Positions 38,091 through 49,800 of a stretch of 64,000 bases of DNA are shown here, one piece after another. The notes beneath the pieces were generated by a model. That model ran no database searches. It saw only the letters and a list, made by a program, of their open reading frames with translations, and was not told the origin of the DNA. Each line of letters opens with the position of its first letter. Within the stretch, counting starts at the first letter, position 1. Origin of the DNA: Atrichornis clamosus (Eukaryota > Chordata > Aves > Passeriformes > Menuridae); NCBI GenBank assembly GCA_013400975.1, contig WBMZ01003284.1:125118-189117 (forward strand). Reading direction: 5' to 3'. A program made the translations under genes and the position numbers.

Positions 38091-41000
38091 GCCATTTCAA
38101 TTGAGACCAGGTTAATCTCTCAATTTGTGGAAAAGAAAAACTAAAAAAAAAAAAGTAGGGAGGGAGAGAAAGCAGTCTTTACTCCACAGTGCTACATATG
38201 GGAGAAATAACAATAATCCTATTTACATAATCTGTCTTTAACCCTTTCCTAATAGAGACTTAATTTCTGAAGAGTCACAGACTGTGAATTTAATTTTCCT
38301 GCCCCCCAAAATGAAATATCAAACCTTTGTTAACCATTTCCCATTGGTGCTGCCATCGTTTGTGGCTGACATCCAGCGTTGCTGAGGCTTACCCAGGGGG
38401 GACCTCTGGTTGTTGCTGGAGGATCAGAAATGGGTGTAAGGAGCTATGGATGCCACTGGTTTTCTGTCTAATCTGTCTCTAGCACTGGATAAGTAATTTA
38501 AAATGTGTGCTATCATTTACAGGCATTGAGATATGGCAAATCATACCAAGCTCTTTCAGCAATGCTCTCAACTAATACAGTACATTTTTCAAGTGAAGGG
38601 TTTTACATGTGAAAAACAGTCCTATTTTATGTGGCAGTAATGTGTGTGGAGGCAATGTGGGGACTTGCTCTCATAGACGGTTTTGTTCTGTAAAAGTTTG
38701 TATTGATGAAAGCAGTGAGGAGAGTCCAGACTCCTCTGAGATCACCCAGAAGCCTCCCTTGGGATTCAGATCAAGTCAGGATTTCCAGCAGGTCCCTTGA
38801 GGAAAGCTACTTTCCTGCAGACTTGGAAAACTGAAATGGAATCTCTTACAGATTATAATTTATGAAATAACAGCCCAGAGATACTGCATTACATTATACT
38901 TTTTTTAACGTGTAGTTTATGATGTGTAAGCCAGTATGTGTGAACAGCCCATGGGGCACCAGTGGGTGTTTAACTTCTCCTGACTGCTGTCCTCAGTGCC
39001 AGCCCTCTGGAGTCAGGGGAGATTGCTCCTTCCTCCAGAGCATCTGAGCATCATCACAGAAGATGAGTTTGGGGAAAAGGGACCCTGGGGCGAGGGCTGA
39101 GGCCGTGATGCTGCTGAGGCAAGGGAGTTGGCAGGACTCTGGCAGGGAAAGCCCAGTGCTTCCCAGGGAGCCAGGGGACTCTGCACAGCTTGTCAACATC
39201 TACAGAGTCACTGAGCTGCTGATCCAACAGCAAGCCTCAGGGAAAGGACCCACCCTGTTAGGACACAAGGGAATTTTACATAGTTTTTCATTCTGTTTTC
39301 TGTGTTCTTTAATTTTTCTGCGTTTGCCTTTATTTGAAAGAGCTCATTGGTCTTGTGCCTGGTTTAAGCAAAGCTCTCTCTGGCATTTAAAAAGACAGTG
39401 CTGAGTTCTTGAGTTCTTTGCAGAAAAAGATGCAGCTGAGTCATCTCAAAGCCCTGCTGACTCAGCATCACAGGTACTAAGACTGACTAAAAACTTGTGC
39501 TTTATTTTCCAGGTATCCCGGTGATTTGAGTGAGCAAAAATAGCTGAATGAAGATGGACACAGACAGGGGGCAAATAGAAAGGCTGTGGCAAGATATAAA
39601 ATATGTCCCTAAAAATCCAGGTGAGCAGAATAGTCACTATGCAGTCATTTCTCACTGAGTTACTACTATATCCTGTACCATCCTCAAAAGGTTCATCCAA
39701 CTATAGTAGCTCTATTTATTATTTTTTCTCTGATGGGCACATCTCAGGTTCTTATGACTTTGAATTATAACAGTTCATTGCTAGTTCATGATTTAATCAC
39801 ACTTTTAACTATTTAAACAAAAATATATTCCCTGTAGATCCAGACTGCATGAACTTTGTTTAAACATCTATATAAAGGAGGGATTATCAAAATTAATTCT
39901 TGGAAGACACCTGGATAGGGTTAGTCTTATTTTATTAGTGTAACCATCATGTTTGACAGCTTCTATTTTGAAGACTATGCCTTTTAAGAAAATACTATTG
40001 GTATTATAAAATATAAATTATTGCAGAGAAGGAGCAACATTGATAGACTTTTAAAGTTATTTGCATAATAAATTGCAATATATATTTTTGAATGAATGGT
40101 CTTCTTTTACAAAGTAGAGATGGGCAACATTTGCTTAAAATATTAACAGTGACCAGCGCCTCTGCACGAAAGGTTTTGGTGGAGATTCTTTTAGCATTTT
40201 CCTTTTGCCTGAGATCAGGGACTACGTTAGAACCTAAAAATCTTTGTACTCTATTAATAGAGAAGTTCCCCCTGTGTATTTTTTCTGCCATATAAATTTT
40301 TTTTGGTCATTAAATACCAAAGTGTAAAGGAGTCAAAAGCAGCTGTTTGTTTCCATTTATTTTTCATTATTGGATAAATTCATTAAAAATATGTTCCTGA
40401 AACTGTAAGGCCAAAGTGGTCAAACAGTGGTCAAATCCAAAACCCTGTCCTCAGGCTCCAGTGTGCTCATTTTTCAGAACTATTCAACTTGTGTTTTAGA
40501 TCTTCCTTCTGCAGCAAATGTTCTACCCTTCTCCATGAGTTCAGTAGCTCATTTCTTTACTGAATTGGCAGAACCAGCTTCATCTTTGCCAGATTTATGC
40601 AGCACCTGGAGGAAAGGCTGTGCTTATATTCATTGAGCTCTCTGTGGTCTGTGGCTGCATCCCATTGTGCCCATTGTGTCTGTTCCTCAGTGCTTTAAAT
40701 TCAACACTTTCAGATCATAATGAAAAACTTCCAGATGCAGAGTTTAAATTTTCATTGCATATGTTATCAGCAAGGAACATCATGGAGTTCTAGTGCCTGA
40801 ATGAGTTCTGTGAGTTACCTGTAATGTAAAAAACCCAGCAGTGACAGGGATATCACATCCTAATTAACCATGATATTCCTGTACAGATAAAAATAAATCT
40901 ATAGCTGACTTCTTTCCTACTTACTAACTCTTGTAGCAAGAAGATGTGGTCCCAAACACTGTGTTAAATAAAAATAGAGGTACATCAAATGGCTGGGTGG

Positions 41001-42715
41001 TTCAACTGGGAGAAGCATTCAAAAGTTCAGACACTTGTCTGGAACCCTCCCAAAGAATGTTGGTCTGGAAACTGAGCTTTAAAAGTATCATTAAAAAAGC
41101 TGCTCTGTAGAGCAATCATTTTTTTGTGTTTGTAAGGCATCTTAAGGTATAGAGATTTAGGTACCCGAAAAGAATTACGTTATGTGTTCTTTAATCAAAG
41201 GTACGTGTGGAGCCAAGATTCAGGACTTGCTGACTTTCAAGTTGTTTTGTGTTTTCTGTTCCCATTACAACCAGAAGTACTGAGGGGAAAATAATCAGTA
41301 AAGTAGCCTTTAAAAATATATATCAGAAACTAGGTAAAAACATCTTATTTCTTTTAAACAGTTTTTAAAATTCGTTCTAACTTCAATAAATACATTTTAA
41401 TATATATTTTTAATGATTCTGAGCTCCTCATGTATGCACATACATGATTTGAAAGGACAGCAAACTGAAAGGAAAAGAGAATAAATCAAATTTTGGCAAG
41501 CACAGAGTTTTACTGACAGTGACAAACAGGCTTTTATCCATCATTTCTGTACTTATGAGGCTTTTGAATGCATTCAAAGACAAAAGTTCTGGCTTTTCTG
41601 AACTTGGGAAAATTAAGGTTCAGTTAGTAGAACACCTCAAATAAGTCCTTGCTGCTGAAATCCATCTCAATTTTCCAGCAGGTGAGTTCAGAACAGAACC
41701 CAGATATAATGAGAGTGGGCTTGGAGGTCTCCAGTCTGAATTTTCTTGTCATGAAGTTGTGTTCATGAGCAACAGGGCTACCACATTAAAATCCTCAGCC
41801 TGTGGCTTTTAGGGGGAAATTTTGCTGGTGAGAGATTTTAGTCTATATAATATATATACTAGCTCTGATTATGCTCCCAGAATAACATATATTTCTCATT
41901 TCCCTCTGGGAAGGATGGGCATTGTAGTGGTGAACACAGGGTGCTCATTCCCTGCTCCACCCTCCCCACACACATTTTCTCTTTGGGCTTTATGTAAAAA
42001 TAAGATACCGTTGGTGCTGTGTACAAAAGTGTGAGACCACCAGCTAATTTTGCATAGCCCACTGAACAGTTAGATGGGAATTGCTCTTCAGAGTGTTCTC
42101 TTTGACAATAAACAGAAGCCTCAAGTCTGTGTTTGGCTGCAGTTCAAAAAAATTACTAAGGAATGGTACACACTTATGTATATGAATACAAGCAATTGCA
42201 CATTCCCATACAGTAAGCTTTGCAACCACAGTTATTAACATTTTAAAATGAGTAAATGCAAATAAAATGACTGAGTAATACATGTTATGTTAAGATCAGC
42301 TATATGAAAAGCAAAAGGATTAAAAGTTAATTTCATCCTTTTTAATTCAAGGAACATATAAATGGCATTCTGGGTAGAGTCAACTCCTCTTTTATCAGTC
42401 CTTTGATGCTGCTTTCTCACTGATTCAGTTGTTCAAATGCTACCTACATAATAAAATCCTGAGTTAATTTACTAAGATTTTACACCAGTGCAAATGAAAG
42501 AAGGGAAAGTGCTAAACAAGGCAATTAGCACTCTGTTTAGTGCACTCCCAAAATAAATGTAGGCAATTTACAATTTGGCAAATGGTACTCTATCCGGATC
42601 CAAGTCATTTCAGCCTAAGGGGCTGGGGAAGTTCATTAGGGGTGAAGGGAAGGGTCTTTGTTTTGCTTTACTTTTTAACTATATGTATTTATATACACAC
42701 ATACAAATACACACG
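38091..42715. other. Spacer with one weak candidate element
   Basis: Mostly AT-rich. A GC-richer patch at 38990-39260 has overlapping opposite-strand frames and no recognisable product. A weak candidate element is listed separately at 40120-40270. A TA/CA-rich simple tract lies at about 42680-42714. No recognised repeat family. Confidence 0.5.
40120..40270. promoter_or_regulatory. Weak candidate conserved element
   Basis: Three CpGs (about 40157, 40168 and 40225) are retained within 70 bases, and a GATTCTTTTAGC-type AT-rich segment lies between them. Only composition sets it apart from its flanks. Confidence 0.2.
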
Positions 42716-42719
42716 TTGC

Positions 42720-42860
42720 TGTTAAGGTGCCCCCCTGCTTTACCCTGCAGCAACAGATGTGAGCCCTCCCGGGGTTATTAAGATTTCTGGTGGAAAAATG
42801 TCAAGCTCTGTGCTCACACTGTCCACATAAACGACCTCATTTATGGTGATAATGCTCTTT
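42720..42860. promoter_or_regulatory. Weak candidate conserved element
   Basis: A short GC-richer patch with a CTCCCGGGG core at about 42767-42775, an ACGACCTCATTTA segment at 42831-42843 and a TGATAA GATA-type motif at 42847-42852. Motif and composition evidence only. Confidence 0.2.
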
Positions 42861-44335
42861 CCAAAGTGAGGGATTCCAAAATTGGCAACTCACTGATAAC
42901 CTCCTCTGTGGCATTCTTGCCATGATGGTTTTTTGTGTACTTACATGTTTATTATCACTGGAGCTGTTCAGATCAGATCTGTGAACCTGGGAATGTCCTG
43001 AGTGAAATGATAAGATAAAGCACTCTGCAACTACAACTGACTCTCTTTTTAATTGACAGGAAGGCTGCACTATGACTTCCATGTTTATTCTTGTAAGCTC
43101 CTTATTAATGCAAAAATAATAGCTGTTATTAATGCAGGATCACAGCCAGCATTAATATTTAAGATGTAAGAATGAAGGAGGTTAAATACGTGTTTATATT
43201 AGTTTTAAACAAAGAGCTTTGCAAAACAGTTAAGGCAAGTAATGATGACCATATTCACAGAGAGTGTGTGCAGTGTGAAATACCTGCTACGTTCTGGGGT
43301 TTAAATACATATTGTTAGTGGGATAAAGGTCTTTGAGGAGTCTCCGGCATTGTCATGCCATTGTCTCTCAGAATTGTTACTGCTTTTTGCGAAAGAGGAT
43401 AGAGATGAAGATTCAAACAAAACGTAATATGCTATGATATTAGCACTGATTTATTTTTTTGTTTATTCAGTCTGTAGAGCTCTTTTATATGATAGATCAT
43501 AAGGTAAAAGCATTCTTTTGTGCCCTCTAGCTGCTGGTTGCACAAATGAAAGAAAGAGGGAGAAAACAACCCTGTGATTATTAAATTCTCCTCATCTTTA
43601 GGGTTAAGTACCCTGGCTAATAAAGATCTCTCATGAGGATAAAGTTCCTTTCTTGGCAATGTCACATCCATTTAAGTAAAAATCATCTGGATGCTTTCAG
43701 GGATTCAAGCTGTTACCTTTACATAAATCATCTACACCAATTCTCTGTATTGTTTTTATCCTCTGAGAAAGCCTGACTTTGCATTTCTTGGTTAAGCAAG
43801 CCTCCCACTGAGGGCAGGCTGTGGGATTGGGCCCTTTTGTGCTATAGAAACCTCTATTTCACAAGAAGGAAAAAAATTGTTTATGTGCTCTGGTAAAAAC
43901 TTAATATCATTAAACACACTATTTCACACAGTGACAATTCAGCCTGAGCTTGTACTGAGCAATCATTATGACCTTTGGTTTCAGACCTGTTTTTGTTAAC
44001 ATCACATTTGCTGCTGATCTTTGCGCCCTCATATTCCAAACTGTTTCGTTCTCTTTGGTAGGATGTTCTAATAATACATTTATTAAGACAAACAGCTAAA
44101 ATTTCTGCATTGTTACAGCTTATAAAAAATGACTGTATTTTTTTAAATTGTTCTCTAAACAACCTCATCACCCAATACTTATTGTGTATGCATATGGTCT
44201 TTGAAAAATATTACGGGCCAAAACAGCACTGGTCTTCTCTCTGGATTCCATTTGAGTATGTGCAAATTTGGGTTTATGCAGGTTTACTTCATAGCCAAAA
44301 GGACCTACTTTAGAAAGTAAAAAGAACTTAATAAC
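42861..44335. other. AT-rich spacer, nothing recognised
   Basis: No repeat, exon or RNA gene was recognised before the CR1 fragment. Confidence 0.55.
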
Positions 44336-44339
44336 TTGC

Positions 44340-44525
44340 AGGCACAGTTAAGCACTGGCTTGGATCACCAAGGGAGGAGTCAAGTCTCTGTTGCTGCAGG
44401 TTTTCAACAAGAGGTTGGACAAATGTGTCAGGAAGAGTTCAGGTGTCTGCTCCTGCCTTGAGGCAGGTGTGCACTTCGGGTGAGCTTTCTGAATCCTTCG
44501 CAGTGGGGTATTTTTATGATTCAGT
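44340..44525 (+). mobile_element. Old CR1 LINE 3' fragment
   Basis: The order follows the CR1 3' end. GTTAAGCACTGGCTTGGATC corresponds to the 'ttaaacactggaatagatt' block. CCAAGGGAGG, the 'tgcaggttttcaa' block, AGAGGTTGGACAAATGTGT and CTCCTGCCTTGAGGCAGG follow in the expected sequence. The copy ends near TTTTTATGATTCAG, which resembles the CR1 terminal octamer. It is strongly diverged and was 5'-truncated at insertion, so it is an older subfamily than the copy at 60.4 kb. The last 50 bases match poorly. Confidence 0.75.
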
Positions 44526-45500
44526 GCTCCTGCACTTTGCAGGTGAAGCTGTGTGAGTGTTTGGATTGCAGTGCCATGGGTAGAACTGTTCCTTCCCCTT
44601 AAGGCTGTGCCTACGTTTTGGAGACAGTGAATGATACTGATGCCTATCCCCTCCCACTCCGTGGAAGGGAAGGAGGATGATCAGCCTCCAGGCAGTCTGG
44701 CAGCAGGCTGTCCTTATCAGCTAGAAGTTTAGTGTACCTTTTCACCCTTGCTCATGATCTATTTAGGTGGGCATTTTCCTTCTCAGAGCTCAGCCTCACA
44801 TAATGCAGAGTGAAGCGGCCTTCGCTGAAGCAACACTGAAAAAACATCCAAATCTTATTCACATTTCAGAAATGAAAAGGGAAAAGCCCCTTCTCTTGGC
44901 ATCAAATATTAGATGTTATTTTTTTTTATGTCCTTGCTATTTCATCAAAGTTGGGATTGCAGAGGAATACCTGTGATCTGTCTTTGTCCCTGTGATACAT
45001 ATGCATGTTTTCTATTCCTGTCTACAGACTAAATGAAACTAGGAAAGAACCATGCAAGATAAAAAGCAGGAGCATAACTCCTGAAGAAACTGTTTTTCTC
45101 TGCTTCAGATTTTTCCAATATCATCAATTCTTTGTTCTGAATCCATTTTTTCGCTGTTAAGGGAAGAAGAAATATACCCCAGCCAGTCATGTGTTCCAAC
45201 TTCTTTACCTTTGTCTGCCTAACTCAGCTGGTATTTAATTGGTCAGCAATAGGAGGGAAGTCTCCTTTGAGGTAATGAATATTGACTGTTTATGTTGAAA
45301 TGTCACTGTGAAAAGAAAGCCCAGCACCAAAGAGGCGGAACTCAGTGTGAGAGTTTCAGACACAAAGGAGACACCAGCAAAGCACAGGCATTGAAAAGCA
45401 AAGCAGCTGAAATTCAAAGAAAAGATGAAACAGAAATGGGCTACATGTGTGGGAATTTTAAGCTGTCAGTTGACAGGTGAAAAAGTCATTATTCCACCTG
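44526..45500. other. Spacer, nothing recognised
   Basis: No recognised feature. Confidence 0.5.
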
Positions 45501-45506
45501 TTAGAA

Positions 45507-46292
45507 CTAAGTGTAATTGCTTGTTTTTCCTAAAATAACACAGAGACCACAATTCATAATTTTTTTAATTGAAATTTTGTTTAAACTTATTTGCAAATAC
45601 TTCACTTTTTCTTTTGAGGTAAGTGGATTAAACTCATTAGCCAATTTTTCTACCTCAGACATGTGAGGAGGAAAGTACCACATTTTCTGTGTTGTATCGA
45701 GTATTAGATAATCAAATCTTGTATTCAACCACTTTTTGTCATAAAGCAACTTGAATAGCAACTTCAGAGATCGACATGCAAGTTTATCATCCATTCTATA
45801 GCACTCATTGATTTGGGATGAATAAAGGCTGTTCTCCAGCATCAACCCACTGCATGATGTATGGCCTGGAAGTTTTCGCTGCTGCATAAAAGCTGTTCTT
45901 TGTTCCCAGTTGCGTAAGAAGGAATTGCATGGGGTCCTGATATATTTTAAGCTATTTCTTATCTCGATGGCATGGCCATACCAGCAGATTTCTGGGCTCT
46001 GTAATTGAGTTTTGATTTTTGAACCCACTGTTCTTTCTCTTCTGTCATAATTTTTTGTGGTGACCTTTAGGGAACTCTGCTGAATAGTTTTTGCAAAGTT
46101 GACCCACTGCTATGGAGTATAACCTCCAGTTGTTCCATTTTGTTCATCTGAGTCATTTAGTATTAAGCTTTGATACACAATGAATTTTTTATTTTTAATG
46201 TAAACACTGACTTCGTTGTTTTGGGTAAAACTTACTGTGATATAGTTTAATTTATGTACATTCTTCTGGCTAAGGATCTTCATGAGTATCAC
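45507..46292 (-). pseudogene. Decayed coding-like block, unknown family
   Basis: One minus frame stays open from about 46292 to 45507, roughly 260 codons, with a single in-frame TAG (about 46111-46109). Segments of 60 and 173 codons lie on either side of that stop in the same frame. In such A-rich DNA, stops would be expected every 15-20 codons (rough estimate), and the neighbouring frame on the same strand holds many. The predicted residues look protein-like: mixed charged and hydrophobic runs, with several Trp, Cys and Tyr. Examples are LACRSLKLLFKLLYDKKW and FDYLILDTTQKMWYFPPHM. I do not recognise the family. There is no ATG at the upstream end and no poly-A tail beside the 3' end, so it may be a large exon or a decayed one. 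Alternatives are a fragment of a mobile element or chance. Confidence 0.35.
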
Positions 46293-46648
46293 TCAGGGGC
46301 TGAGCTCACCATATTTAGTCATAGATATTGTTTCTACGAACAGTCAATCTTTTTACATCCCCTCTTGTTTGATTTTATATTTCATGGTAGTAAATTCCAT
46401 TAAACGTTTTCAAGAAAGTAAGAGTAAATAAAAAAAAGCTCTTTTAAGTCAGTGTGTCTTAAACAAAATATATTGCAGGCACATTCCACTTTTTTCTGTG
46501 AAAAAAATGCTAAAAAACCTTAAATTAGATCATTTCAAATATACCTTCATATTAAAAACATCATTTTTTTCCAAACTAGACAGGAAGATAGAATGAATGG
46601 TGCAAATATTCCTTCAAAAATCTGAGCCTTTATTTTCAAATCTCCATT

Positions 46649-46873
46649 TTAGTTTTGGCATTTAAAATATTCATGTGGTGTTTTTAAAATGTTCCCTGAA
46701 TCAGACAAATGTTTGAATCCTGTAGGCTTTTGTTTTTTATTTTCTCTTGGTGAATCATTGAACAATTTCTGCTTTAGCTTCAATCTGGGCCCATTCACAC
46801 AATGTGTCCATCTGAAATATCCTGCAATCCTGCAAACAGTGGGCTCCTTTAAATAGAAGAGTATCACCAGGAC
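46649..46873 (-). pseudogene. Exon-like partner upstream of the decayed block
   Basis: Read on the minus strand, a pyrimidine-rich tract ending in TTTATGTCCAG is followed at 46873 by an open frame of about 74 codons that runs to a stop at 46649. It has the same orientation as the block at 45507-46292 and lies about 360 bases upstream. Residues such as YLKEPTVCRIAGYFRWTHC look protein-like, but the family is not recognised. No clear donor was found at its end. It could be a second exon of the same decayed gene, or coincidence. Confidence 0.2.
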
Positions 46874-46879
46874 CTGGAC

Positions 46880-49800
46880 ATAAACAAAACATCAAATGAA
46901 TTAAACATGTAAGAAACATCTGCGAAGAGGGGAGCTAAATTTCGCTCCCACTACCATTTCTCTACAGTCAGCAAAGGCTTTGAAAGTTAATGCTTTCTAC
47001 AGCCAGTCAGAATTCCCAAAGGGAGGGCTGTGATCTCCCACAAAAGTTGGGATGAGCGGGCAGTATGGGTAAGGCAAAGTCAGCAAAGGTGATATCTGTG
47101 TGTTTGGTGTTTTGTGGATTGGGTTTTGGGGGTTTTTTTTTCCCCAGAAGCTTCCAATGGCTTTAAGGAACTTTCTGTATGTCCAAAGGGCAAACTGCTT
47201 TCCCCTTGTAAGGAAAACGAACCCTCACATTACCTGAACCTCCTTATTTGCATTAAAAAAAATAGATATATACATACAACCTAGCTAGAAATTAATGTAT
47301 ACTTACTATCTGAAATGCTGAAGCTAAACATACCAATCCAATAGTTTTGCATTAAATCTCCAGCTTGGAGCAATGAATGGGCTACACTAGCATCTCATAT
47401 CTCCCTTTGCTGTTTATTTCTTCTCTTTAAAAAAAAAACCCCAAGCAAAAAAACACATATTCTTACATTTTTATTGTCTTCTTTTTAAACATATTTGAAC
47501 TTTTCATGATTAAGGTCCTCAAAACGCCGATCTCTCCAGCAAAGAATTATTTCATATCTCTCTGTGTCATTCTAAAATACTTAGCTTTAGCTTTACATTA
47601 CTTTGTTTTGATTGTGTATGTCTACACAAATGGAAGATAACATCTTTAGTCACAATTCTGTGTTATGCTTGAACTCTAACCTGTGACATTCACCTAGCTC
47701 GATCTAACAAGCTTTGTGCTCCCTGTCCAGATGAAGAGTGATACTTCTTCATTAGCAAGATCAGTTTCACCTTTAAAAACCCTTTGCTTCCCGTTTGCAT
47801 TAAGCCAGATTGAGATGTCTTGGGTCATGATGACATTTCAGGAGTATTCAGAAGCAAAAGAGGAAGTCATTACATCTGCAGTTCACCTGCAAAGAAGATG
47901 TCATTAAAAGAGGAAGCAAAATGAACCCCTGTCAACTTGTTAGGGCCCAAAAGGTAATTCTGCCATCATATATGGAGCAGACTAGGATACCGAATCCTAT
48001 TATTGCTGACACCAGATAACTTGCTGGTGTAAAAGGTTCTCTTTTCCAGAAAAGTTCAGGTGATACTAAATTTATTAATGTGTCAGTTTGGGGAGACGTG
48101 ATGTCATTTCTGTTGTCTGCAGGGATGAAAACTGGGGTGTCCTTGCTCCTGTCAACACACTATCATCTTCATTTCTTTCACTGTGCACCTCGTTGCCATC
48201 TGTGGAGGGAAGAGCAAGGGATGAGGGTGAAGTGTCAGGGGAGATGACTTTTTAAAAAGAACTACTAGTATTTGACATTTATCATTTTAACCTGCCTTTT
48301 TCCAAAACACAAATTTACTACACCGACTTTTCTGGTGAATGGTTGGCCTGATCCTGCCAGGATTCACTTCATATGAGTTGAAACATTATCTGATACTGTA
48401 ACTTTCCAGAATCAGGATTTTGTTCTTCTCTAATAATCCTCAATTCAGAAAATAGAAATATTATTCTGTTTTCTACTTGATATAAAATCTAGCAACTGCT
48501 TTTCACTAGGTGTAATTGAAAAACCAGTTGGATTTTCAGACTGTAAAGGTATGTGATACAGTTCTGCAGAAATACTGATAGAATCACATCTCATGTTACT
48601 AAAAAATAGTGGTTAAAAGTCTGAATCATGTACATTATTTCAAAAAATGTGGCCTTGTTTTTTTAAACTAAAACTGGTATCTTCTTGAAAGATCCTTAAG
48701 GTTGACAGTGACCATAAGGTCAAATGTTAGTTTTTAAGTAATGAATGAATCACTTTTCAGTTGTGGTGCATAAGGATACTTTCATCCTGAAACATTTTCT
48801 GTAACTTCTGTGTCTGGAGGTACAGAATAGCTGAAGAAACTAAGCTGAAAGCTTTTAATGAAGGTGGTATTACTAAAAGGGAACATTTTCCAGGTGAAAA
48901 ACATTTTATCTTGCCCACTGAATGCAATCTAGAGTTTTTGTACGAACATTGTAGTAACAGGAAATATTTTCTTTCAGTTCCAAGGTGTCACATGCTGATT
49001 CAGTGCAACACATTTCAATATGGGTATTATAACAACTCGTCTGATACTGATCTTAATGGATTTTTGAACTGCTAATATTTCAGATTTGAACTGTGTGTAC
49101 TTCAATTGATGATCTGAGCATTCCACAAATACCAGAACTAGCATGTTTATTGCCCTGCAGTTGATTGATATTTCCTAATGAAAAAAGCACCTGCAAAAAT
49201 GATAAAGGAAAGTTACTAATTGGTTTAACTTAGGCCAGCCACTTCATATTTTATAAATGAGGAAACTTTTAAGGAATTGCTGCCGGAAGCCATCTGCTAA
49301 CTAAATAAAAATGAATGATAATCATCAGGTTCCACGTGCCACTTAGAGAAAGTATCATCAGAAAAAAAATTACAGCTGCTTACTTCGAAGTAAAAGCAAT
49401 GCAGGAATTCAAACTTAAAGCCTCTAATAATCATCTAGATAATATAAAGTGTTAATCAGCTTGGTATACACAAATCTGTCAGCAGTTCTGGACCCTTTCT
49501 CTAGATATCGGAGAGAATGCTTGTGGTCACTTTTAAGAGCTTCCAGTAGAATTTACAATAGCAAATTATGATTTATTATTCCTTCCAGGTCATCTTATGT
49601 TTCTGTTCCCAATTCTGCTTCCCTCCTCATCATCTTTTTTTCAGCTAAAACTGTATCAGGCTGGGAAATGTTCAGGATGTGTGTTTTCCTCTTGTATTGT
49701 GCATAATTTTGCAAGTCATTAAACCTTTGTTTCTTGTCTTTTATAGCCTTCTTAGTAACCTATCTAAACAACTCTCAAAGGAAAATGAGTCAATCAGGGA

